Below are positions 50,744 through 62,029 of a DNA stretch of 64,000 nucleotides, in pieces (the stretch's first letter is position 1; every line of letters begins with the position of its first letter). Made by a program: the position numbers and the translations under genes. The notes below the pieces were generated by a model. It was not told the DNA's origin. It saw nothing but the letters and a program-made list of their open reading frames with translations, and ran no database searches. The stretch spans positions 342,012 through 406,011 of the forward strand of contig JANPYM010000009.1 in the NCBI GenBank assembly GCA_025890175.1. Direction: 5' to 3'. Origin of the DNA: Ciborinia camelliae. Lineage: Eukaryota > Ascomycota > Leotiomycetes > Helotiales > Sclerotiniaceae.

Positions 50744-53256
50744 ACAACAAGACTGAGGACTCAGAGAGCAAGGCTGGGACCTGGAATGAAAATTATTCCT
50801 GTATTCATCTGAGAACAACCCAAGTACATATAAAAGGTTTAATTTTTTAGATTACATTCCCGAAATATGTACGGGAAAGCCCCGTGCATATGTCATATAC
50901 GGAGTAAATACAGTTTGCAAAGAAATAAGACGGGGACAAGAAGTCTAAATGAGGACGCAGTGACGCACAGAGCAAAAGACGATCTTCATTGATCATTAAC
51001 CATGCCACTTTTCATCTATCTTTGGGTCATTATTTAGACAGAGATCATTTAGATAAAGCTATGATTTAAATTTTCAAGAAAGGAGAATGTCCACCCTGTC
51101 CACCCAGTCCACCTCAGACCGTGTAATAATAGAAATCAAATCTTGATATCACAGTCTGATACCGGTAGTTTCTTAAGCCCCAAAAGAGTATATATTATTA
51201 TATTATTATAATAGAAACGTTCCAAGAACTTAGAGTCATCGAACAACACAAGAAATTACCTACTTGCAACTGCATCTTGCATACCTAGTAGGTAATTCAA
51301 TAGAATTTAGAGCACGTGTGACTTGTTTATAGGTACCTACGGTAGGTAATGAGTGAATTAAGCAAAGTTAAAATCTTGAGTAATCTAAGCTCAAAGGCCG
51401 ACCTTAAAGGCTTAAACTGATATAGACTCAAAATCTGTAAACTCCGAGTATTAATTAAACTTTGTTGATATATGCTCAATGTCCACTAGCTGGCTTGATG
51501 ATTAGTCATCCAGAGTTCTTGTACAGGATCTCTGAATTCCATAGAACTTATTTAACTCCTTAATCATTATAACATGAACATATATAATCATCCCCCTATA
51601 CACTGATAAATTATCAATAAATTGTCAATAAATTTCAAACCTTTCAACCTCAAACTTTAAAAATTAAACGTAATTAAACAGAAAATATACGATATTATTA
51701 TTATTGCAAATTTGCGATTAGAATTTTGACAGGTTTAAGGTTTATACTAGCTTACCTAGCAAAATACCCCGCCAAAGACTAGGATCTTTCGAGGTATCAA
51801 TCAATTTTCAAATCCTTATATTAAGGCATCGAATCATCTCGAACGATTCGCACTCTTGGTACTCCTTTCCATTCGGTAAATCCCTTGAGGGAATATAACG
51901 TAGGTGGCTTAATATTCATTCGTTCAACCCAAATGATAATAATGAGACCTCAAATCTCTCACTCTCGACTCTCGAGATTATACGGTTTTCTAATTTGAGC
52001 AATATTGAATTGAAGGTTTTTGGCGAACTTTGAAGCTAGCATCTAGACTTCTAGACTCTGGGACTAGAATACAATATCATTTGAAGTGAGGCAACCCTAT
52101 AACTTATAAGCCAAAACCTACAACTTATAAGCCCTTAGAACCTAAGGAACACTACTATAACTATACAGTATGTAAGCTTGTATTTGAAAAACATACTACT
52201 CATTCCAATCTTATACTATGATACCTATAGGAATACATCTTTCTGAAATACCCAATCAAAACTATCAATGCATTTTAATATAAGGATAATCCTTAACGCA
52301 AGCATTTAAGGCTATCCCACGAAAATACCATCTAAACTTACTTGAATGAATTCACACTAAACCCTTTTCAAACCCTAATTTTGAGGAGGCAAGGCAGAAG
52401 TGGATAGAAAAGAATTTCTATTCTCTTTGCTGATTCTTCTATACTACTCTGTTTAACCAAAACACCTAACCCCGGGCTAGAGCGATTAGGCTTAGTTTGA
52501 GTTTAGATGGCATCCAATGGGACTCTTATCGCGGGGGTTTCAACTTTCACTGTACTTGAATAATATTAGTAGTTGTATCTAACAGTAACAATTAACCGAA
52601 CATACAAGATTGATGCCGGATGCTCTACTAGTAGAAATAACGGGTTCGGTAAACAAATGCTGAAGAAGCCACCAAAAAGGGGAGGAAAAAAAGGCAATAA
52701 AGGAGTATGAAATGACTGGACGAAAGTACGAACCGCAGCCACGTTATACACAGGAATAAAGTCCCCTATTCTCATCAAGCCGAGAACTTGGCAACGAAAA
52801 TTGACTTCCACAGCTCGTATGAAATTGCTAGATTGAAGTAAGGAATAATAAAACGTCTGAACTCTGAAGCATTCTTTACGCCGGCGATCCATATCACACT
52901 GATTCACACATGGCAGAGCACAGGCACTGCTGAGATCTGATGCATAGCGATGCATCGAAGGTTCGAACCTCTTCAAGCTGATATTATTTGCAAATCCTCG
53001 GGTCATGCCCAGCTTTCACTTCTGTTGGCAGGAATTGTATCCCGGCCCCTTACATCTTGGCATATGCGGGGTGCTTAAATGGAAGCTGTTCCGTACATCT
53101 CTGGCTTGGCGCCTTGGCATTCTTGAACTGCCAAGAGGTTAATACACAGTTTGAGAGTTATATAAAGAGACGATGAAGCACTGGTTTACCTACTGAAAGC
53201 TTCAACTTTCATCTCCACCGTCTTTACTACTTCTGGTTATCTTGAATACCGGAAAT
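50744..53256. other. AT-rich gene-free region
   Basis: Very AT-rich from about 51040 to 52400, with frequent TATTATTA and TTATAAG words and a near-duplicate AACTTATAAGCC at 52101 and 52122. A TACGGAGTA element is at 50898. No gene is recognised. A frame at 52566-53006 on the minus strand lacks family features. The last few hundred bases should be the promoter of the secreted repeat protein. Confidence 0.6.
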
Positions 53257-54723
53257 ATGCGCTCAACAACCGTGTTGTATTTCCTCACCGTAGGGCTGAG
53301 TGGTGTTTTAGCAGCTCCAGGGTTCGCAATTGGTACGCATCTTTAAGTGTAAATTCATCTGCCAAAATGATACTAATCGATCGTAGAATCAAGAGCTGAC
53401 AGCGTTGAGAATTGCTCTCCCACAAAATCATGCGACGAAGGATTGACCCCAGTTTGGCACGAAGGACCATACCCTAACACCGGAGTTTGCGTATGCGAAG
53501 CCCCTCTTATAGAATCAAGAGCTGAAAGCGCTGCGAGTTGCCCTACTTCAAAGACTTGTGGCGCAGGATTGACCCCAGCTTGGCACGAAGGACCATATCC
53601 CAACACCGGGGTTTGCGTTTGCGAGCCCATTGCGAAAACCGAATCTACTTGCCTTGCTTCAACAACTTGTGCAGTAGGATCTCACCCAACTTGGCACGAA
53701 GGTCCATACCCTAACACCGGAGTTTGCGTTTGCGAGGCCAAGGCCATTACTATCCCTTCTGATGACAACGAAATTACTTGCCCTAGTAAGAGTTGCTCGG
53801 TAGGATCGCACCCAGCTTGGCACGAAGGACCATATCCCAACACCGGAGTTTGCGTATGCGAGGCCATTGCGAAAACCGAAACTACTTGCATTGCTGCAAC
53901 AACTTGTGCAGTAGGATCTCACCCAGCTTGGCACGAAGGTCCATACCCTAACACCGGAGTTTGCGTATGCGAGGCCGACCCCAGCTCTTCTAATCAAACC
54001 GAAGCCACTTGCCTTGCTGCCACAACTTGTTCAGCAGGATCGGCGCCGGTTTGGCTCCGAGGGCCTTCTAACACTGGAACTTGCCTATGCCAGAAAAATT
54101 CTGATTTAACAACAAGGGACGCCATGCCATTACCATACGCAACCGATCTCTGCCCAGGCTTTTCCTGCGATGAAGGACAAGAGGCGGTATACGATGCAAC
54201 CGCTGAACACTGCACATGTGTGTGGGTCGGAAAACTCATGGCAAAGGATGCTATGCCATTGCCAGCAACAATTCCAGGCTGTGAGGGTATCTCTTGCTTT
54301 GTTGGAAGAGTACCGGTGTACAATGCAACCAGCGAACAATGCACATGCGTATTAACTCCAGCTCCTAGTGTCGGGGGAAGAGATGCCGAACCAGAAGCAT
54401 TCACAATCTGCTCGGATCTTGTCTGCGGTCCTGACGGACATCGAACCTTCGATGAACTCACCGGAAACTGCAAATGCGCACCTAACACCATTGGTCGAAA
54501 GGATGCCATGCCAGAACCAATCTCAAGCTGCGGCCACCTTTTCTGTGTTCCTGAAGAACACCCGGTATACGATATCACCAGTGGAGATTGCAAATGCGAA
54601 TCAATCGGAGCTCCTATCGTGCCAAAGGATGTCATTCCAGAACCAAGCTGCGAGCACCTTTTCTGCATTGCTGAAGAGCATCCAGTATACGATGCAGCCA
54701 GTGGACATTGCCAATGCGAATAG
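53257..54723 (+). CDS. secreted protein of eleven four-cysteine repeats
   Basis: Exons 53257..53332 and 53387..54723, 470 residues. The first exon encodes a signal peptide (MRSTTVLYFLTVGLSGVLAA); the intron has GTACGC, a TACTAATC branch and GTAG. The mature part is a tandem array of eleven units with the pattern C-x(3-5)-C-x(14-18)-C-x-C. Units 1-5 end in the nearly invariant WHEGPYPNTGVCVC. Unit 6 is WLRGPSNTGTCLC. Units 7-11 have a different core (VYDATAEHCTC, VYDITSGDCKC). Linkers between units 6-11 carry R/K-D-A-M/E-P. There is no membrane segment or GPI-type tail. The protein matches no family I know; it could be a wall-associated or effector-like protein, but function is not shown by the sequence. 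Confidence 0.85.
53411..53975 (+). repeat. near-identical coding repeats (units 1-5)
   Basis: The TGGCACGAAGG word starts at 53455, 53581, 53692, 53818 and 53929. The spacings alternate 126 and 111 bases, so the array looks like a 237-base two-unit block that duplicated. Confidence 0.93.
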
Positions 54724-56950
54724 ATGGATATCTAAAGGATTAACCTTATAATGGTAGATTTGAAAGGAAAAGAAGACAAGGGTGTACGCTCATGATTCGA
54801 ATTTAGCCAATTAAATCGAACGTATCTTCTAAAATGTATATCTCGTTATTCTTGAAGTGATGAATGCTCATGCCTATATTTCCCCGTAACAGTGCATGCA
54901 CAACATATGCAACCAATTAAGCCTCGAATTCGCTGACAGTAAATTTGAATGGTGACTGTTCCAGTTTGATCCGCGGGAGCAGGTGGCAATGTTTGTTGAA
55001 GTTCAGTACAGCTCCGCCACCACTACTATCACTGATTTAGCATCATATGACTTTTGGGTCGTGTGTGAAGAATAATCTCAACTAATATATCAAGACTCCT
55101 GACATCAAGAGTGTTCTTTTCTTTGAAATTAAGAGTATCAGAGTAAGTTCATTGACATATTACCATTCCCAACGCCGATTCCATAGTAAAGATGAATTTT
55201 CTATTAGTACACCTGAAAATCCGGGACACGCCAAACCTTAATCAATTTATAACTGCTAGAAATAGAATCCTAACTTTAGAATATTTCGGTTCCATGAAAG
55301 GGATGTGCTCAGCGCCAAGTCGGGCCAGAAATCCATCTGCTGTGCCACTTCTGACACCAAGTGCCGATATTTGAGGCTCGATGTCACCTTCAAACGTTTT
55401 AGATAGTAGGCATTCCTTGCCTGCATTGAGCGTTGTGACCGACTTGGGTTGTATACCTCTCACATCACAAATGAACGAAGCCGTGGGACACAATGGCTTT
55501 TAATCTGTGGCAGATAAGCAAATAATGAACCAAAAAGCCCCCATTTGTTCGAATTTATTGACTTGACCTAGAACGAGAAGAAATTTGCCTCTTTTCGGGT
55601 TTAAATTATGTGTCGAGCATCGCTCTGAAATTGAGGTATATTTCGGCGACGTTAAGACAGATAGATCCCTTTGGCCCCCTTGCTATGTATGTTGAGATCG
55701 CAAGCGCGAGGAAGATGGGCGATATGATATCCCAGGATCATGTGTGATGAATGAATCGGATAATAGTAACAGTGGTATCAATGTTATTTCCCGAGCTCAC
55801 TCAAACGATAGACAACACTGGATTTTCAGAGCCATAATCAATCAATGGCTGACGGATATACGAGATTGCATTGTTCTGACCGAATTCTCGTAGTATGGTC
55901 ATTCGTTAAAGGCTCGCATTGAGTAGGGATTTCAAAACAGATATTCCAGCCGTGTCTTGACCTAAATGGCTTGACCATCTAGGAATAAATATCAACTCCG
56001 TAAGTCGAATGATCGGCGAGCTTGAGACATTAAGGGGACAGGAGAGAAACTGTAGCAGAAAGGTTCAATCAGCAAAACGCAACTGGCTAATTTGAAGCCG
56101 CACGGATCCACTTGATGATGTAAACGGTTTTGAACAGTGTCAAGGTCAACAACTCAACTTATATTTGCAATGAAGATGTTCAAGGGAGACATTGGAATGA
56201 AGATGAGATGATGACCATCAATTGTCGTCTCCGAATTTCAAACGCAGCAATGATCGAAATAGGAAGGTGATGAAAACCTAAGACGTGCTCGGTTATGTAA
56301 GCAAACGCAATCTCACATGATGAGCGATGTCAACCCGACGGGACTCAACCTTTAATGAATGCGAGGTAGGTAGGTAGTTTTTTATTTAACGTACGAAATT
56401 TGCTGTAAAATAATTTCGTCTATTACAGATTAGGTAGGTACATATAGGTGGAGGGTTGTATATACTTTTTCCCGTTTTTCGTAGGCTTACAGACAATCGG
56501 GCATCAACATGTATCCTTACCCATAGAGGCTGTCTCCAGCTGTAAATGTTTTGTCCCTAAGCATTTTCTTCCCCTGTTTTCTTTCTGTCCTTTTTCTACT
56601 TGCCGTTCTCCTCATGCCGGAATACCTATAGGATAAGTATGTGAAGTGCATTAGACATACGCCACTAACATCTCAGTGTTGACAAGTAAGTATAACCAAC
56701 CTCCTTCCGGTCGATCCCACTGCTCCCAGATCGGAAGTGTACGAGATAGCATGAAGGTGCAAGAAGAAGGAGAATATCGTGATCTGTATCTTCATCATGA
56801 TGAATAATGTAACAACATGCAACCGGAATTATGTAGCTTGAATATGGTCACTTTGATTCCAGAATGCAGATTCACCTCATTCTATAGTTACAGAATATAG
56901 ACCTTCAGACGTCCATCTCCATTCATCTTTAATTCAAGATTGACGTTTGA
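54724..56950. other. intergenic spacer; possible coding remnant on the minus strand
   Basis: No intact gene is seen. A minus-strand frame at 55242-55493 has protein-like composition (VTTLNAGKECLLSKTFEGD, ISALGVRSGTADGFLARLG) but lacks a clear start, and no partner exon is found; it may be a remnant. TAGGTAGGTAG repeats lie at 56366-56377. Confidence 0.5.
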
Positions 56951-59151
56951 TCACGGATGAGGCGCCGGAGTAGGAAACCCAGGGTTTAAATTGCCCTCCA
57001 GACAAGCATCAAAACTGTCAAGATCAAAGGAGGGGTCAAACATGGAGAAGAGATCAATATCTCCCGTGGCATTAAGATTGAAAAGTGAAGGATCGACGTC
57101 TTGCATTTGCCCACCATAGATTGGAGCAATAGATGGGGTAGTCATTTGAGTGTTGGGAGTAGGCGCAACGAGTTCTGTTTTGTATGTTAAATTTAGAGAC
57201 TGGAAAAAGGCAAATGGAAAGACTTACGATTATCAGTACTTGTTGATGATGTGCTGTGATCATTTACTGCTAAATTATTATCGGTGTTGGAGTTAACATC
57301 TTGCTGTGGTGCTGTACTTTTGTTTTCTGATGAGACGGTAGAAAATACTCGGTCAATTTCCCTAAGCATTTTCTTCCCCATATTCGCAGCATTGGCTGCT
57401 GTCCAGTATTTACCCTCAAGTCCTTCCAAAAGCCTACAACTTGCTTGAAATTGACCTCGGGCGCGCATTCGATGGACGGGTAGTTTGTTGTGACGCATTT
57501 CTCGATATGCAATGCTCAGGGATAAAGACAGGGCATATGGGACAAAAGGAAAGAGAACAAGTTGTTCTTGGAGCTCGTGGGGCGTTGTTGAAGAAAGAAT
57601 ACTAGTTGAGAGTGATTGACGGAGATAAGAGACTGAGGAGCGATTGGGCTCGGCCCAAATATGTGATCGATGGGAAATAATGGAGATGCTATGGTAGAAA
57701 ATCTCGATTGTTGCTAAGGTGCAGTGGTCAGTACATACTTGTTGCCAACATCATTCCGAGAGAAGATCAGGAACGAATACGCAAGAGAGAAACCTACCAA
57801 GGGAGGAAGTACCAATCTGTGCTGTTCCGCACTCTGAGACCAAGTCTTCAAAAGCAGGAAATTCCACATCCATACCACCATGTTCCGATTGATTTAGTGG
57901 TCGATAGATCTCGATAACATTATCTAGTAATAATATGACCTGTAAGAACAGGCGAAAAGGAGGTTCCTGTTGTCTGAAGCATTGATGGAGATCCTTTCTC
58001 AGATCTCGTTCATGCATTAACACAGGACGTCCATGAAACGCAGCATTCATTCGATCCAGTGCATACACGCAGCATAAAAGTTTCGTACTTGCATCTTCCT
58101 GTTGACCTTCAAGATGTAATCCCATACCTTGGAGGTAATGAGCAGCTTTTCCAGAGAATTGAGATGCGAGATCTTCACTGCTAGAGTTGTCGATAAACAA
58201 GGAGAGGAGACAGAGGGCTTGAATCAAGATGATTTTGTCGGTTACAATTCCGAGTTCGATGGTTAGTCTCATTGCTCCGGATAATTTTTCACCAAAGGCT
58301 CGGCAGGTCATGTGTGAGTCTGTTTCATTAAGGATCAGATGCTCCGTGGCAGAGAAATTCTTAGAGGCCGCCAAGCAAATAGCTTGTTCTAGAAGAATTC
58401 GGGCGGGGCTTGAAGGTGGTAGATTGTGATATTTGATTTCGTCGATGATGGGGAAAATGGGATTAATTTTCTCAAAGTAAATCCGGGAGAGCACGGCGAG
58501 ATGAGGCGTAGGTGACATTGTTGATAGACACTCTTGTTCTATGATAGGTACTAAAACATCACGGATCAAGGGCGCAGATCCATAAAATAGATTCGAGCTT
58601 GACTGTTGTATATTCGAGGGATGACATGCTTTTTTACCGAGTGTTGAGGAGAGCCATACCCCAACGCTGTCAGGCAGTACGTTACGAATTGCATCTGGAC
58701 TCGTAGCAGCTAAGAAAATTGATTCTGGATTTAAGTCTCCAATGAATCGGGACTGACTGAGAGAAGCCTCTTGGCTTTGGGACGTGTTGGTTCGAATATG
58801 GGCACCTCCGCTCAATATCCTAGCAGCCTCGAGGTCTTGATCACTACTGGCTAGGTTTGATGCAACAGAAGAAATAGCACCTGGATCCTCATGAGATATT
58901 GTCCTTCGGTATTCGGCATCTGTGGCACGAGAAAGACTGCTTGCAGTGTGTAGCTTGGCGGCTCCTTGAGGAAACTGGTCTTCGGAGTGAACTTGGGTAG
59001 ATGCTCGTGCAGGTGAATAACTCGGTGATTCTGAGTTACCTTCTATGGCATGGTTACAGCGTTTCTTTCGCTTCCTACAGGATTCGCATGCTTTTTGTGC
59101 CTGTTGCCTCTTGACGGAGCCAGTTCCGTCGGAAGCTACAAATTTGAACAT
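56951..59151 (-). CDS. fungal transcription factor with a half Zn2Cys6 cluster
   Basis: Exons complement(59151..57798, 57713..57228, 57174..56951), 687 residues. The DNA-binding region near 20-35 reads KACESCRKRKKRCNHA: the first three cysteines of a Gal4-type cluster and its basic loop are present, but no second C-x2-C-x6-C follows in this frame. A fungal transcription factor middle region follows (PIFPIIDEIKYHNLPPSSPARILLEQAIC..., then YALDRMNAAFHGRPVLMHERD, a well-known signature). The last exon is acidic and hydrophobic (DIDLFSMFDPSFDLDSFDAC), like an activation domain. Splices use GTAGGT and GTAAGT donors. Coding-like frame continues 27 codons upstream of the ATG (PPFKPHPTAKIASTTQYSDI) as far as a possible acceptor, so an earlier exon may exist. 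The target genes are unknown. Confidence 0.83.
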
Positions 59152-62029
59152 TATGTCGGAGTATTGTGTGGTGGATGCTATTTTGGCCGTCGGATGTGGT
59201 TTGAATGGCGGAGTTGACCTTCTTCGGGATCAATTAGTCCGGGTAAATGTTAGATGGGTGTGTATCTATAAGATCTCATTCTGTCGAATTTTGCAGACTA
59301 AAAGTACCACGGTGAGGGGGCGATTCTTGATGTAGGGTGTAGAGAGGTTGATTGTTTATTATGTACGATCTTGAGGTTATATAGGCCCACCTAGATCTCT
59401 AGTCGTATCTGCCATATTGGTTCCTAACAACGGGCGAGGTCAAACATGACCAAAAAGGGGGCTAATTCTTTCTAGATCAAAATTGAAGGTCATTCAAGCC
59501 ATTAAGATCGCGGTGCAATGCTGTCCGATGATGGTCTGTCCTTATAATAAGAAAAAACCCAGTATCTACAATTACCAGTTTTTTAATACACCTCGGATCG
59601 AAATTCAGGGGAAATATCCGGCGATAGAGAATAGAATTGTGCTTAATTGACAAAAGCCTTATGTGCGGAGTTTCCACATTAAGTTAGGCCGCCGGCAACA
59701 AACTTTGGTTTCTCACCAAAGAACCAGACTGGGCCTTCGAGTCGAAAAAGAATTCTTAAATGCAAAGTTTTTTTTTAAACTGTATGAGACCACAAATCTT
59801 CGAAGATGGTTCTTGTACAATGGTGACCTTTCATGAAAGATTTTATGTGATGAACGATTATTATACATATGCATGCAATGGCCTTACATAATCAAGGCCG
59901 GACCTCCTGTTTGCTCCAATGTTTTTCTCTATTTCTTAATGCAGCTTGATGACAATGTTGATCTATAAATTGATACTCCATGATACCTAGCATCCGATAC
60001 CGCCAGTGTGCAAGCTCCAAGGCTCTCCAGTTATGATTCTATGGAGTTAACCACACCAGCAACGCCTCCCAAAGACGAGAATCGAACACCATGCGAACTT
60101 GTGAGGTGGCTTTTATGGGCAACATCACCAACCTCTCGGTTGCACTTCAACACACTTCTGCCTGCGAGGAGATTTCAGATGCCCGATTGAAGATGTTAAG
60201 TTTTGAAATCTTATTCGACGTCGACATTCACAGAGGAGCCTTTTCTCTCCCCGCCCAAGACAGACAATCCGATAAAACATCTCGATGACGTTACATATAC
60301 GTTGAAAACGTCCGCACATTGCCTTGGGATGTCTTCCAAATCCAACAGCTTCATATCACAAATTACAATAACATACCGAGGATTGAACAGTTCTACAATA
60401 ATCTGATGCTTGATGAGTCGAAAGGCGCATACGGACCTTCAGGGCTTCTGCAAGAAACAATTTGGATAATGTCGTGGGTATTCAAAATGGAGGATAATAC
60501 ACGAGTTGTACTGAATGGCTCAGCACATGCGATGTTCATCGTGAGCTCTGTTGGATGAGCACGTGGAAGTGATCACTAGGCAATGAAGAAAGTTCTTACC
60601 AACCTAGTGGTATCAAAAGGGGGTTTTTTTTGTTATACTTTTCTCCCAATTCTTGGTTTTAACACTTGTAACCAAAAACCAGGAAAAGGGCACAAGGGGC
60701 GTTAAAGTAAAGGAAGACATCTTGGTAGCTGTGGTGATTCTCTTTGATTCTGCTTCCGCAACTTATTTTGTTGAACGATGAATCCCGCGAATTTTGTGTT
60801 GAAATGAATGGCAAAGTTGTTGAATGATATTTGCCGGATTTCATGATCATTGGAATGACGAACTCGGGATCCATATCTTTGATCACCTGCAATAGGCAAT
60901 TCCTAGCGTCATTGAAATTAGCTCGACCACATGAACTCTCAAATGTCCTTGGCTCTCGTCGAACTCCCAACACATAACCCTGCCTCCCACCCCTCCTCCC
61001 CCAAATTCCATCGACAAGTCAATGAACTCCCCAAACAGCTCCATCTGACTTTGTTTGGAAGCCAACCCATGGTATAGTAATATAATAGAACTAACAACTA
61101 AACCATCGTGGTACAAGTAGATGTAAATTCATCTCCTGCCTGGGTGACACATTGAATTACCTCAGATTCGGGTAGTCGTAGCTCTTATTATCATTGGTCT
61201 TCAACCAATTGGGTTAATCTATCTGGAGCAACAACTATGATAGGTTTGACAACCACGTTGCGGTAAAGATGCATCTGAATCTGCATCTATGTATCTTTCT
61301 TTATCATAGTTGAAACTCGATACAATGCATTATTAACCACAGTTCAATTGCGTGATATATGAATGAGCAGTTGACGCACTTTAAGCGCCAATCGATGCGT
61401 GGCCATTTCACAAGTAATTTCAACCTCACATGATTATTACGTGATTACAAGATTAACTTAAATCACAGAGTGAATTTTACACAGCTCATTGTTCCAAGGT
61501 TGTCATCAGATTCATGATCTATCGGATTCCAGATTACCCCAGATTGCCCCGCCATATAATTCTCCAACCTCCGCCTCAATACCACCCGTGACCCGTGGAC
61601 CATTCAGCCACCATCTCTCCAACTGCCCTTTGCCGATTTCCCAAATAGGTAATCTCCGACAAAATAATTCGTTCAACAGTTCCTCGTTCGTATCAGATTC
61701 AAATTCACCAATTCCAATTTCGCACATAAAATGTAGGTACAGATCCTATAATTTAAAGGTTCATTAATTAATTCCTTCCTGTAATTTCTTCTTTCTTACA
61801 ACTATTTTCTACACTCGAGTGGGGATCTTTTGTTAATATTTAAAGTATCTCGAGTATCCCGCGAGATATTTGGTTCAAATCCTCTTTGTTTACAACAACC
61901 TTGGAACACAACATCACTTTCGTTTACCTCGCTTTTCAAGGCTTCACCCCTCTGTAGAGGAAGAATACAATTGGCTTTATTCACCAAGATCTGATTAATT
62001 GCTCGATCAACCTCGGCGTAACCTTCACC
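59152..62029. other. intergenic spacer, no secure gene
   Basis: Three overlapping + strand frames at 60008-60558 are not joined by convincing splice sites and match nothing I know. A CTTTGGT..ACCAAAG hairpin lies near 59703-59721. The final 500 bases are probably the promoter and leader of the DUF1479 gene. Confidence 0.5.

Noticed and set aside
52566..53006. 146-codon minus-strand frame
   Set aside because: No start context, domain or conservation sign; overlaps the likely promoter of the secreted protein gene.
53659..53997. Minus-strand frames with repeated GLAYANSGV-like words
   Set aside because: Mirror of the coding repeats of the secreted protein on the opposite strand.
60008..60558. 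Chain of + strand frames as a small multi-exon gene
   Set aside because: No consistent GT..AG joins and no family features; left as spacer.
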